Of a stretch of 64,000 bases of DNA, positions 54,905-63,599 are shown one piece after another. Every line of letters begins with the position of its first letter. Positions within the stretch are counted from its first letter, which is position 1. The stretch comes from Ga0077536 sp035325705. Lineage in GTDB: Bacteria > Pseudomonadota > Gammaproteobacteria > Ga0077536. The translations under genes were made by a program, and so were the position numbers. The notes beneath the pieces were generated by a model that saw nothing but the letters and a program-made list of their open reading frames with translations, had not been told where the DNA came from and made no database searches. The DNA is taken from NCBI GenBank assembly GCA_035325705.1, contig DAOKZI010000001.1, positions 124,001 to 188,000 of the forward strand, in the 5' to 3' direction.

Positions 54905-56344
54905 TCAGCGGAGCGGCGGGCGCCGCATCGCCCAGGGCTGCGCGCGCTCGAGCTGCGCGGCGAGCGCGAACAGCACGCCGTCCCGCCCCATGCGCGAAAC
55001 GCACTGGACGCCGATGGGCAGATGCGCGTCGTTCCACCACAGCGGCAGCGATACGCCGGGCGAGCCCGTCACGTTGAAGAGCGCGGTGAAGGGAATGAAC
55101 TCGAACACGCGGCGGAAGTATTCGTCGATGTCGCCCATCGTCGGATCGATGTAACCGAGGCGGACCGGCGGCACACCCAAGGTCGGTGCGAAGTAGACGT
55201 CGTAGCGCTCGAAAAAAGGCCCGACCGCGCGCGCCACGGCGTGGAGCTGCCGCTTGAAGCGCACCGCGTCGGCCGCCGTGCAAGCGCGGCCGCGTGCGGC
55301 GAGCGCCCAGTTGACGGGCTCGAGATCGGCCGCCGTGGCCGGCCGCCCGACGAGCGCGGCGAGCTCATCGAGATCGGCCGCAGTTTCAACCGCCAGCATG
55401 CCCATGAATCCTTCGCCGAGCGCAGCGAGCTGCGCTTCGCTGAGCATTGGCGTCGCTTCTTCGACGTGATGACCGAGATCGGTGCACAAGCGGGCGGCAT
55501 GTTCGACCGCGGCCCGACAGTCCGGATGCACGGGATAGTTCGCCGGGCCGCTCGCCGACCACGCGATGCGCAGCGGCGGCGGATCGGCGCGGATTTCATC
55601 GGCATACGGGCGCTCACGCGGCGGGCTCGCGTAGTAGGCGCCGACGTCCTGCCCGCATACCGCGTCGAGCAGCACGGCCGAGTCGCGCACGCTGCGACTC
55701 ATCACGAACTCGCCGCAGCACGACTCCCAGATAGAGGCCGCGTCCGGGCCGTGCGGCGTGCGCATGCGCGACGGCTTGAAGCCGACGATGCCGCAGCAGG
55801 AGGCCGGGATGCGCAAGGAGCCGCCGCCGTCACCGCCGTGCGCGATCGGCACGAGGCGGGCCGCGATCGCGGCCGCCGAGCCGCCGCTCGAACCGCCGGG
55901 CGTGCGGCCGAGATCCCAGGGATTGTGCACCGGACCGCGAAAGCTCGGCTCGGTGGTCGGCGACAGCGCGAGTTCCGGCGTCGACGTCTTGCCGACGGTG
56001 ACGAGCCCGGCGGCGCGGAAGCGCTTGACCAGCTCGCTGTCATAGCTCGACGGCGCGACGCCTGCGAGGAACTTGCAGCCGTGCGTCGTCGGGAAGCCCT
56101 GGTAGTGGGCCGTCATGTCCTTCAGCAGGAAGGGCACGCCGCGAAAGGGACCGTCCGGGAGCGGACCGCGGGCAAGCTCGCGCGCGTGCTCGTACATCGG
56201 CAGAACGACGGCGTTCAGCGCAGGATTGTGGCGTTCGATGCGCGCGATCGCCGCCTCCGCCAGTTCCAGCGCGCTGACTTCGCGCCGGCGCACCAGCTCG
56301 GCAAGACCGATGCCGTCGTAATCATCGTAGGCTTCGAAGCTCAT
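54905..56344 (-). CDS. amidase signature family enzyme
   Basis: The 479-residue product has the Ser-cisSer-Lys triad of the amidase family: K75 in PFLLKDMTAH, S152 in TPGGSSGGSAAA and S176 in GDGGGSLRIPA. The opening MSFEAYDDYDGIGLAELV is like 6-aminohexanoate-cyclic-dimer hydrolases and related amidases. The real amide or cyclic dipeptide substrate is unknown. The ATG at 56344 follows a G-rich ribosome site; an in-frame extension upstream is not family-like. Confidence 0.9.
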   Translation of the reverse strand: MSFEAYDDYDGIGLAELVRRREVSALELAEAAIARIERHNPALNAVVLPMYEHARELARGPLPDGPFRGVPFLLKDMTAHYQGFPTTHGCKFLAGVAPSSYDSELVKRFRAAGLVTVGKTSTPELALSPTTEPSFRGPVHNPWDLGRTPGGSSGGSAAAIAARLVPIAHGGDGGGSLRIPASCCGIVGFKPSRMRTPHGPDAASIWESCCGEFVMSRSVRDSAVLLDAVCGQDVGAYYASPPRERPYADEIRADPPPLRIAWSASGPANYPVHPDCRAAVEHAARLCTDLGHHVEEATPMLSEAQLAALGEGFMGMLAVETAADLDELAALVGRPATAADLEPVNWALAARGRACTAADAVRFKRQLHAVARAVGPFFERYDVYFAPTLGVPPVRLGYIDPTMGDIDEYFRRVFEFIPFTALFNVTGSPGVSLPLWWNDAHLPIGVQCVSRMGRDGVLFALAAQLERAQPWAMRRPPLR

Positions 56345-56517
56345 GCTGCCCCCCAGGGATTTGGCTTCGCGCGATGGTTCCGACCGTGCCTCGATGGCTT
56401 CCCCGAGCACGATCGCGATGAGACGAAAGTTAGGATAGGCGACGAGCGCGATCTCTCCAAGCTCGTCGCTCGCGTGAAAGAAGCTCGGCACGAGTCTCTT
56501 CCCGGCAGACGCTCTTC

Positions 56518-56622
56518 GTAGCCCGGAAGCGCAGCGAATCCGGGATCGAAGTCGTCGCACGGGACAGCGCCTGCGGCCATGGCACCGCTGATCCCGGATT
56601 CGCTGCGCTCATCCGGGCTACA
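56518..56622. repeat. type A REP pair upstream of the amidase gene
   Basis: A shortened direct unit (GTAGCCCGGAAGCGCAGCGA) faces an intact inverted unit ending in CATCCGGGCTAC at 56622. The bases between 56345 and 56517 show no gene-like features; 56623-56840 has weak open frames on the plus strand with no family match. Confidence 0.75.
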
Positions 56623-56840
56623 AGAGTTCGCGTAGGTTGAGCGCAGGGATCCCGTCCGTGGCGCTGGGCAGGCTACCGTGGGATTCGGAGCGAGGATTCA
56701 GTCTCTTTCATTGCAAGGGAGGAAAGGAGTGGCAGCGAGCCATCTATCGCGTGACGGGGACGCGCATGAGCTACATCTCGGTGTCCCGATCGCTCAATCG
56801 GTGCGAAGTCAGATCGAGGTATCAGCAGCTCACATCCTCG

Positions 56841-57047
56841 TCACGCAGCGTCCAGGCTGCGGACTGCCGGAATGTCACGAGGGCTGACGGCTCGTAGCTG
56901 AGTAGCATGAAGAGAGACGAGCGCCTGAGTTCGGCCGGCCGCGGTGACGAATTCCACTTCGAAATCTTCCGGTGTATAGACTTCGACGACAGCACCGATG
57001 TCACCTCGCTTGAGGCCATGGACTGCCAAATCTTCAGTCAAGACCAC
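56841..57047 (-). CDS. DUF4926-family protein with probable lost start codon
   Basis: The coding sequence matches DUF4926 in form: HGLKRGDIGAVVEVYTPEDFEVEFVTAAGRTQALVSL. The natural N-terminus would be EFKLLDPVVLTEDLAVHG, which begins directly after an ACG at 57069-57071 where an ATG is expected. The next usable start in frame is GTG at 57047, which removes eight residues of the conserved first strand. DUF4926 proteins are commonly encoded beside polymorphic or contact toxins as possible immunity proteins. Base composition is less GC-rich than around it. Expression is doubtful. Confidence 0.65.
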   Translation of the reverse strand: MVLTEDLAVHGLKRGDIGAVVEVYTPEDFEVEFVTAAGRTQALVSLHATQLRAVSPRDIPAVRSLDAA

Positions 57048-57074
57048 CGGATCGAGTAATTTGAATTCCGTGGC

Positions 57075-57272
57075 TCAGCCCTCGGGGTAGGCTGTGATGA
57101 ATCCGGGTTCAGAGTGGCCGGTCAGCATAATTCGCACCGTCACAATGGAGGCTATTCGTCCGTTCGACGTCTGACTGGAATGGCCTTCCGAACTGACGAG
57201 CGTGTGCCCACTTCTTCGAAAAGATAATCGGCTCTTCAAGCGGCTCAAAGAGTTACAGAGACCGTAATTCCA
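57075..57272 (-). pseudogene. C-terminal toxin-like remnant upstream of the DUF4926 gene
   Basis: The open frame has no acceptable start and ends VTVRIMLTGHSEPGFITAYP plus EG before the stop at 57075-57077. This type of ending is found in several polymorphic-toxin nuclease domains. A second frame over the same region (EPIIFSKKWAHARQFG) also looks protein-like, so frameshifts may be present. It lies directly before, and in the same frame as, the DUF4926 gene. The assignment is by resemblance only. Confidence 0.3.
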
Positions 57273-57275
57273 CTA

Positions 57276-57563
57276 TCCCGAATACGAGCTCGTCGACTTA
57301 TATGGACGAAACCGCCGAATGCCTCTACCTGATGTCTGGGATACCCACACTCCGCCGCGCAGTGCCTCGCATGCTGCGGCACAGCGACCGCTTCAAGTAA
57401 AGCGGATGTACCCGACTTTACGACTTTCATTTTGTCCCCCGACACCCAAGTCTCTTCCAGGCGGCGCGAAGTTGCCCACTACGGCGGAGCAGGCCAGCGC
57501 CAATACAAGGCGGCAAACGTGGATTATGCTTCTGATACCCACGCCGCCCGCCGGAGATGAGCG
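57276..57563. other. 288-base region with atypical composition
   Basis: No gene could be supported. The composition is clearly less GC-rich than the flanks, and frames such as HYPEYELVDLYGRNRRMP on the plus strand are protein-like but lack starts. It is likely the eroded rest of a foreign segment. Confidence 0.4.
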
Positions 57564-60299
57564 ATGGCCCGTTACGCGCGATTCCTCGTATCGGTCATCA
57601 CGGTGCTGAGCACCACCGCCACCGCAGGCGCCGACGACGTCACGTCGGCCTCGTACGACTTCAGCAAAGGCAATCTCCCGGGCTTCCCGCCTTCCGGCAG
57701 TTGGACCTCGATCGAGAACTGGTCGCCCGTGATCTGCAGTGTCGAAGGTTCGTCGGGCTGCGCCGTCAAGGATTATCCCGGGCGGCTGAACGGACGGATG
57801 TATGACGTCACGCTCACTCTGCCGCCGATGATGATGCCGCCCGCGACCATGGATCTCGGGGTCACGGTGAGCCTCTCGAAACTCACGATCGGCAGCAACG
57901 TCGTGCTCAATGCCCAGGCCGCCCTCGGCATGAACTCGTATGAAACCGACGAGATCACCGGCGAGCTGTCGGTGAAGACGGCGCTGCTGTCGAACGACGG
58001 CGTGATCAACATCAGCGGCAGCGTGTATTCGAATACCGGCATGGTGTTCGAAGGCGGCGGCGATTATCACCTGCTCGGCGGCGCGGTCACGGCCGCCGGC
58101 GGTTTCGCGAACGACGCCAGGCTGCGCGGCCTCGGAACCGTCACCGGCAGCAGCATCGTGAACCAAGGTCTGATCGACGCCGATTTTGCGGGCGGCGTGC
58201 TGCGCGTCGATGTCGGCAGCCTGCTCGCCAACGATCTGCCCGCCGCGCGCAATCTCGGCACATTGCGCGCGACGAACGGCGCCACGCTGCGCATCGCGCG
58301 CAGCGGCGCGAGCGGTTTTTTGGACAACTCCAACGGCGTCGTCGAGGCCGGGGCCGACTCCCGCGTCGAGATTCAGGCGTCGCTGCGCGGCGGCGACCTC
58401 CAGGGCGCCGGCACGATCGCCTACTTGGGGACGGGCTTTCTCGAGGGCTTCCGTAATTTCGGCACGCTGCGTTTGGTGCCGGGCGCGAACGCCACCGCCT
58501 ACGGCGCGAGCGGTGGAACGATCGTCAATGACGGCCAGATCGAACTCGCCGTCGACCCAGGCGTCATCCCACCGACCCGCTATAACGTCGACGGCCACGT
58601 CACGATCGGCGGCAGCGGCAGTCTCATCTTGCGCGGCGCGAAGAGTCAGATCCTCGGCCAGGGCACCGATGCGAGGCTCAGGATCGGTGCCGGTGCCCTG
58701 GTGCGCGGTGCCGGCCTCATCGGCACGAACGGCGGCAGCGAGGCGCTGGCGCTGCTCGACAATGCCGGCGTGATCCGCGCGAACGTCGCGGGCCAGGCGC
58801 TGCTGCTGCGCGGCCGCGGTCTCGATGGCGTCGCCGATCTCGTCAACGACGGCATGCTGGAAGCCGTCGACGGCGGCGTACTCGAGATCCGTAGCAGCGA
58901 CGTCTTCAACCACGGGGAGATCCTCGCGCGTGCCGGCTCGTTGGTCGATGTGAACGCCTCGCGCGTGGCGGGCGGTGTGTTCGACACGGTAGATACGGGG
59001 GTCGTGAAGATCCGAGCCAATTCGACCCTACGCGATATTACGAACCGCGGCACGCTGGCCGTCGAATACGGCGAGCTCGCCGGCACGATCGAAAACGACG
59101 GCAGCATGCAGCTCGACTACGTGCCGGCAGCGGGTAGCTATGCCGGCCTCGGGATCGCCGGCGAGGTCCTACTCACCGGCACGGGCGTGCTGGCATTGCA
59201 GGCGAAGGCCGGCGACGTCAACAGCGCCCGCATCCGCTCGTCCAGCGGTGGCGTGGTGACGAACGACGTCGCGCATACGATACGGGGCGTCGGCTCGATC
59301 GGCTACGAAGGGGCGCTGGGCCTGCGCAACAAGGGACTCATCGAAGCCGGCGCGGGCGGCGAACTGGTGTTGCTCGCCGATGCGGCGCGCGGCGGTCTGA
59401 TCAACGAAGGGAGGCTGCGCGCAGCGGCCGGCGGCACGCTGCGCGTGGCGCAGAATCTCATCGGCTACGACGCTGCGACGCGCACGCTATCAGGCGGTCG
59501 CTACGAGGCGCAGGGCACGATCAGATTACCGACGGGGGCGGGGATCGTGCGCAATGGCGCGGACATTGTGCTCGACGGCGCGGCCTCACGGATCTACGCT
59601 GGCGCGACCGGCAGCATCGACGCGCTCGGGGCCTTTGCCGAAAACCTCGCGAGCGCGGGCTTCAGCGTACTCAACGGGCGGGATTTCGCGCTCGGCACGT
59701 TCACTAACGCCGGCAGCGTGCGCATCGGCGTCGGCAGCACGCTCACCGCGGCGAGCTATACGCAGCACGCAGGCATGACGCAGATCGACGGCAAGCTGCT
59801 CGTGCTCGGCGAGCTCGACGTCGAGGGCGGCCAGTTGATCGGCAGCGGACAAATCGCCGGCAATCTGTTCAACGGCGGCCAACTCTCGCCCGGCAATTCG
59901 CCGGGGAGCCTCGTCGTCGACGGCGACTACCGCCAGATTGGCACGCTGTTGGCCGAGATCGGCGCCGCCGATCACGACCGCCTCGTCGTCACCGGCACCG
60001 CGGCGCTGGGCGGTACGCTGGAGGTGAAGCTGTGGTCGACGCCCGGTACTGCGTCCTACGTTCCGACGTCCGGGGCCTCGTTCGATCTCGTGTTCGCCGA
60101 TACGCTCCTCGGCATGTTCGCGAGCGTCAAACTGCCGGCCACGGCCGGGATCACGTGGAAGCTGCACTACCTCGCCGATGCCGGCGGCGGCGTCGACGTC
60201 GTACGCTTGACCGCAAGCGCCGTGCCGCTGCCGCAGGCGTTCGGCCTGTTCCTGATCGCGAGCGGCCTGCTAATGCGCGGGTGCCGCCGAGGCATCTGA
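57564..60299 (+). CDS. large autotransporter-like beta-helical surface protein with a CTERM tail
   Basis: The 911-residue product has a signal peptide (MARYARFLVSVITVLSTTAT) and a long passenger of irregular repeats. The repeats each resemble NDGVINISGS / NQGLIDADFAGG / NFGTLRLVPG and are typical of right-handed beta-helices. A region SPGNSPGSLVVDGDYRQ precedes the C-terminal quarter. Instead of an outer-membrane beta-barrel it ends with VPLPQAFGLFLIASGLL and the basic tail RGCRRGI. It therefore looks like a surface adhesin sorted by an exosortase-type system. A GGAG ribosome site is present. It is convergent with the CHASE2 operon. Confidence 0.85.
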   Translation: MARYARFLVSVITVLSTTATAGADDVTSASYDFSKGNLPGFPPSGSWTSIENWSPVICSVEGSSGCAVKDYPGRLNGRMYDVTLTLPPMMMPPATMDLGVTVSLSKLTIGSNVVLNAQAALGMNSYETDEITGELSVKTALLSNDGVINISGSVYSNTGMVFEGGGDYHLLGGAVTAAGGFANDARLRGLGTVTGSSIVNQGLIDADFAGGVLRVDVGSLLANDLPAARNLGTLRATNGATLRIARSGASGFLDNSNGVVEAGADSRVEIQASLRGGDLQGAGTIAYLGTGFLEGFRNFGTLRLVPGANATAYGASGGTIVNDGQIELAVDPGVIPPTRYNVDGHVTIGGSGSLILRGAKSQILGQGTDARLRIGAGALVRGAGLIGTNGGSEALALLDNAGVIRANVAGQALLLRGRGLDGVADLVNDGMLEAVDGGVLEIRSSDVFNHGEILARAGSLVDVNASRVAGGVFDTVDTGVVKIRANSTLRDITNRGTLAVEYGELAGTIENDGSMQLDYVPAAGSYAGLGIAGEVLLTGTGVLALQAKAGDVNSARIRSSSGGVVTNDVAHTIRGVGSIGYEGALGLRNKGLIEAGAGGELVLLADAARGGLINEGRLRAAAGGTLRVAQNLIGYDAATRTLSGGRYEAQGTIRLPTGAGIVRNGADIVLDGAASRIYAGATGSIDALGAFAENLASAGFSVLNGRDFALGTFTNAGSVRIGVGSTLTAASYTQHAGMTQIDGKLLVLGELDVEGGQLIGSGQIAGNLFNGGQLSPGNSPGSLVVDGDYRQIGTLLAEIGAADHDRLVVTGTAALGGTLEVKLWSTPGTASYVPTSGASFDLVFADTLLGMFASVKLPATAGITWKLHYLADAGGGVDVVRLTASAVPLPQAFGLFLIASGLLMRGCRRGI

Positions 60300-60359
60300 A
60301 ACGAGCTGCGGCAGTGCGTTCTTGGCGGAACGTATTTATTTTTGGGTGGAAGCACCGTA

Positions 60360-62357
60360 TCAGGCGGGGAGGTCCGCATCGTCCCGGTAAGTCCTTGCGA
60401 TCTGCCTGATCCGATCCTCGATTGCAAAGAACGCGTCCAGCACCACCGGATCGAAGCTCGTGCCGCGCTGTTCCAGCATCAGGCGTTTGGAATGTTCATG
60501 AGAGAACGGCGGCTTGTAGCAGCGGCGGCTGATCAGCGCGTCGTAGACGTCGGCGACGGCCATGATGCGGCCGGACAGCGGGATATCCTCGCCGCGCAGG
60601 CCCAACGGATAGCCGGAGCCGTCCCATTTCTCGTGATGCGTGGCGGCAATCTCGCCTGCGAGCAGCAGGAAGTTCTCGCCTTCGATCAGGCGTTCGGTGT
60701 TCGCGACGATGCTTCGTCCGAACTCCGCATGCCGCTTCATCAGCACGAATTCTTCGTCGGTGAGCCGGCCCGGCTTGAGCAGGATGTGATCGGGCACGCC
60801 CACCTTGCCGATGTCGTGCAGCGGGGCGGAAGCGAACAATAACTCGATGTAATCCGGCGTCAGCGTGTCGGCGTGATAGCCGATCCGCCGCAGCTCCACG
60901 GCGATGGCTTTCACATAATGCTGGGTCCGCTTGATGTGCGCGCCGGTCTCCGGATCCCGCGTCTCCGCCACGGCCGCCATCGACTCGATGGTGACCTGGC
61001 GCGCATTCTCCGTACGTTTGAACCACTGCTGCGCGCGGCGGCGCTCGATCGCATAGCGCGCCGCAGAGAAGATGACGAACGAAGTCCCCAGCACGGACAG
61101 CGGCGCGGTCGGCGCGAGGAGAAGACCTCGACTGCCGAAGAGCAGCGTCGCGCCGGCCAGCAGGGCGCCCGCGAGGGCGACGCTGCCTGCCAGCATGACC
61201 CACACGCTGCGCGCGACGACGAAGAGCGCACTCATCGACATACCGGTCGCAATGCACGAGGCGATGACGACGCTGGGCGCCCAGCTCGGCGCTTCGATCC
61301 CACGGCCGGCGAGCAGGTTCTCCGCCATTGCCGCCTGTATCTTCAGTCCCGGAAACATCGGGTCGACGGCCGTCTCGTGCACGTCGTTAAGGCCCGTGGC
61401 CGACGAGCCGATGAACACCGCCTTGCCGCTGAGCGCCGCGGCATCGACCTTTCCCTGCAACACGTCCTTCGCCGACAGCGCGGGATAGAGCGCCGGCGGG
61501 CCGTTGAACTGCAACGTCGCCGTGCCCCGGCGATCGACGGGGATGCGCCGCGCGCCCAGTGCGATGAAGGCGCCGTCCGCATCGGACTCGAGCGTCGCCC
61601 GCATGAGGCCCTTGGCGCGCATCACGGTGGCCAAGGCGAGGCTCGGATACAGCACGTCGTCGTGGCTGATGAGCAATGGCACGCGCCGCAGCGTGCCGTC
61701 GGTATCGACCTGGGTGTTGATGAAGCCCCTGTAGCGGGCGCCGGCCGCGATAGCCGGCGTGTTCATCAGCATGCCGGGTGCGACCGGCACTTCGAGCCCG
61801 CCCACCGCGGCTTCGATGCGCGCGGTCGGCGGCGCACGTCGCGCGGTTTCGGTGGTGTGATCGAAGAAGAAGTAGTCGGCGGCCACGGCGGCCGTTTCGT
61901 GCAGCACTTGCCCGAGGAAGCCGTCGCTGTCCGCCAGCCCCGGCGGCGCGCCCTTGAACTCGATGTCGAGATCGAAGTCGCGTTTGAACGCGGCCTTGAT
62001 GCCCGCGAGCGAAGTGCGATCGGCTTCCGGAAACAGGATGTCGATGCCGATGGCGGCGGGCTTGCCGTCGGCGACACGTTGGATCAACTGCGCTACGCGG
62101 TAGCGCGGCCACGGCCATTGCCCGATGGCCTCGAGACTCACATCGTCGATGTCGACCACCACCGTCTGGCGCGCGGGCGTGCGCGGCGCGGTGTGGACGA
62201 GCAAGGCGTCGAGGAACAGGTGGTCGCCGCGCTCAAACCACGCATGGTGCCGTACGTGCATTACGGAGCTCAGCGCCGCGAACGCCAGGCCGGCGGCGAC
62301 GATCGCCGACGTCGCGAGCGGTGAAAGACGATGAGCGTAGCGGGAGGTGAACATCAT
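60360..62357 (-). CDS. CHASE2 sensor with HD-GYP domain (c-di-GMP phosphodiesterase)
   Basis: The 665-residue product has an N-terminal membrane segment, a periplasmic CHASE2 domain (about 50-335, VVVDIDDVSLEAIGQWPWPR onwards) and three further membrane helices (about 350-430). A cytoplasmic HD-GYP domain follows, with H514 D515 in HDIGKVGVPDHILLKPGRL and HHEKWDGSGYPLGLRGEDIP near 570. This domain hydrolyses cyclic-di-GMP. The gene lies 8 bases after an OmpA-family lipoprotein gene, which itself is coupled to a FecR-domain gene. Confidence 0.93.
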   Translation of the reverse strand: MMFTSRYAHRLSPLATSAIVAAGLAFAALSSVMHVRHHAWFERGDHLFLDALLVHTAPRTPARQTVVVDIDDVSLEAIGQWPWPRYRVAQLIQRVADGKPAAIGIDILFPEADRTSLAGIKAAFKRDFDLDIEFKGAPPGLADSDGFLGQVLHETAAVAADYFFFDHTTETARRAPPTARIEAAVGGLEVPVAPGMLMNTPAIAAGARYRGFINTQVDTDGTLRRVPLLISHDDVLYPSLALATVMRAKGLMRATLESDADGAFIALGARRIPVDRRGTATLQFNGPPALYPALSAKDVLQGKVDAAALSGKAVFIGSSATGLNDVHETAVDPMFPGLKIQAAMAENLLAGRGIEAPSWAPSVVIASCIATGMSMSALFVVARSVWVMLAGSVALAGALLAGATLLFGSRGLLLAPTAPLSVLGTSFVIFSAARYAIERRRAQQWFKRTENARQVTIESMAAVAETRDPETGAHIKRTQHYVKAIAVELRRIGYHADTLTPDYIELLFASAPLHDIGKVGVPDHILLKPGRLTDEEFVLMKRHAEFGRSIVANTERLIEGENFLLLAGEIAATHHEKWDGSGYPLGLRGEDIPLSGRIMAVADVYDALISRRCYKPPFSHEHSKRLMLEQRGTSFDPVVLDAFFAIEDRIRQIARTYRDDADLPA

Positions 62358-62365
62358 TCCGCCCG

Positions 62366-63001
62366 CTAGAGGACGACGACTTCGGCGCGGCGGTTCCGTG
62401 GCTCGGGGACGTTGTCCGGGGCCGGGAACAGCGGCTCGCGATCGCCGAGAAATTTCACCTCGATTGCAGTGAGCGACGGATCGTGCTCGCGCAGCAGCGC
62501 TGCGATCGCCTTTGCGCGGAGTTCGGAAAGACGCAGATTCCAGCGGTCACTGCCGATCGAATCCGAGTGACCGTAGATCGCGATCTCGGTCGGCTTGCGG
62601 TTCGCGACCGTATCGAACAAGTGCGGTAGTTCGCGCCGGGAGGCCGGCGTCAGTGTCGCCTTACCGATCTCGAAGTAGAGCGTGAACGCCGCGGGCCGCT
62701 GCGGGTGTGCGGCAAGCACCGGTCCGTATTGGGCCTCGACGGCGGCAGCGGAGGTGTGGGCGACTGCCGGCGCGGTCGCTGCGCCGCCCCCGACGGTGGT
62801 CGTGTCGTAGGCAGCCGCGATTCGCTGCTGCCCCTGCGGCGAAGACACGAGGATCTCGCCGATCTTGCCGTCCTCGTCCGGCAACAGGATGACGCTGGTG
62901 CGCGAGCGGTCGACCGGCGCGATGGGTTTCGAAGCGCAGCCGGCGATCGCCAATACCAGGAGGTAGGCGAGCGCGAGAAGCCCGAGGCGCGGCGCGCTCA
63001 T
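62366..63001 (-). CDS. OmpA-family lipoprotein
   Basis: The 211-residue product has a lipoprotein signal with lipobox LAIAGC (C22) and a C-terminal OmpA peptidoglycan-binding domain. That domain (about 105-205) contains TLYFEIGKATLTPASRRELPHLF, IYGHSDSIGSDRWNLRLSELRAKAI and PEPRNRRAEVVVL. It probably anchors in the outer membrane and binds peptidoglycan. Its start codon overlaps the stop of the FecR-domain gene (ATGA). Confidence 0.9.
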   Translation of the reverse strand: MSAPRLGLLALAYLLVLAIAGCASKPIAPVDRSRTSVILLPDEDGKIGEILVSSPQGQQRIAAAYDTTTVGGGAATAPAVAHTSAAAVEAQYGPVLAAHPQRPAAFTLYFEIGKATLTPASRRELPHLFDTVANRKPTEIAIYGHSDSIGSDRWNLRLSELRAKAIAALLREHDPSLTAIEVKFLGDREPLFPAPDNVPEPRNRRAEVVVL

Positions 63002-63456
63002 TGCTCCGCCGTGATGATGAAGCGCGTGCCGCGTACGCCGACCGTGGCGCGCGGCGTCGAGATGTCGACCGATTCGGGCGCGAGCTTGCCGATCTTCCCC
63101 GAGGAGTAGACGGCAGTGCCCTTGGCCATGTACAGCGCGAACGCAAAGTCGTTCCGTCCCGGCTCGAACGCATAGTCGCGAATGGCGATGTCGCTGCCGG
63201 GCCCGACGCTGAGGAGCGTCCCGTCCTTGAACACGATGCCCGCGGTCGCTGCTTCATGCGCGAGGATCCGATCGCTCTTCAGGAGCCTCATCCCGCGCTG
63301 CGCAATCAGTTCCTGCCCATCCCGCACGACGCCGACGCTCCCCGTCACACTCTTGACCAAGGCCACGTGCATCTCGTCTGCCGCGGCGCCAAATGCGAGC
63401 AGGCAGCACAGCGTGCCGATGGCTAGGCTATTGCGACCAGTGGAGACCTCATTCAT
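62998..63456 (-). CDS. exported FecR-domain protein
   Basis: The 152-residue product has a signal peptide (MNEVSTGRNSLAIGTLCCLL, ending AFGAAA) and a single FecR domain: SVTGSVGVVRDGQELIAQRGMRLLKSDRI, GIVFKDGTLLSVGPGSDIAIRDY and VDISTPRATVGVRGTRF. FecR domains in periplasmic proteins are often found next to CHASE2 sensors. ATG 63456 fits the signal peptide; in-frame ATGs at 63468 and 63498 are alternatives. It heads the FecR-OmpA-CHASE2/HD-GYP operon. Confidence 0.88.
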   Translation of the reverse strand: MNEVSTGRNSLAIGTLCCLLAFGAAADEMHVALVKSVTGSVGVVRDGQELIAQRGMRLLKSDRILAHEAATAGIVFKDGTLLSVGPGSDIAIRDYAFEPGRNDFAFALYMAKGTAVYSSGKIGKLAPESVDISTPRATVGVRGTRFIITAEQ

Positions 63457-63599
63457 GAAACCCGCCATGACGAAGGCGCGCGACATCCGCGCTCGCATGG
63501 CTTAGCGGCCGCGGACGCGCCCGAGTACAGCAAAGAGGTGTAAGACGGCGCCCGGATATCGGGACGGTGGAACGACGACATGGGATGAACGCCGAGGCG

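Noticed and set aside
54833..56521. Long plus-strand frame antisense to the amidase
   Set aside because: The minus strand carries the full amidase triad, and the plus frame begins inside the repeat cluster.
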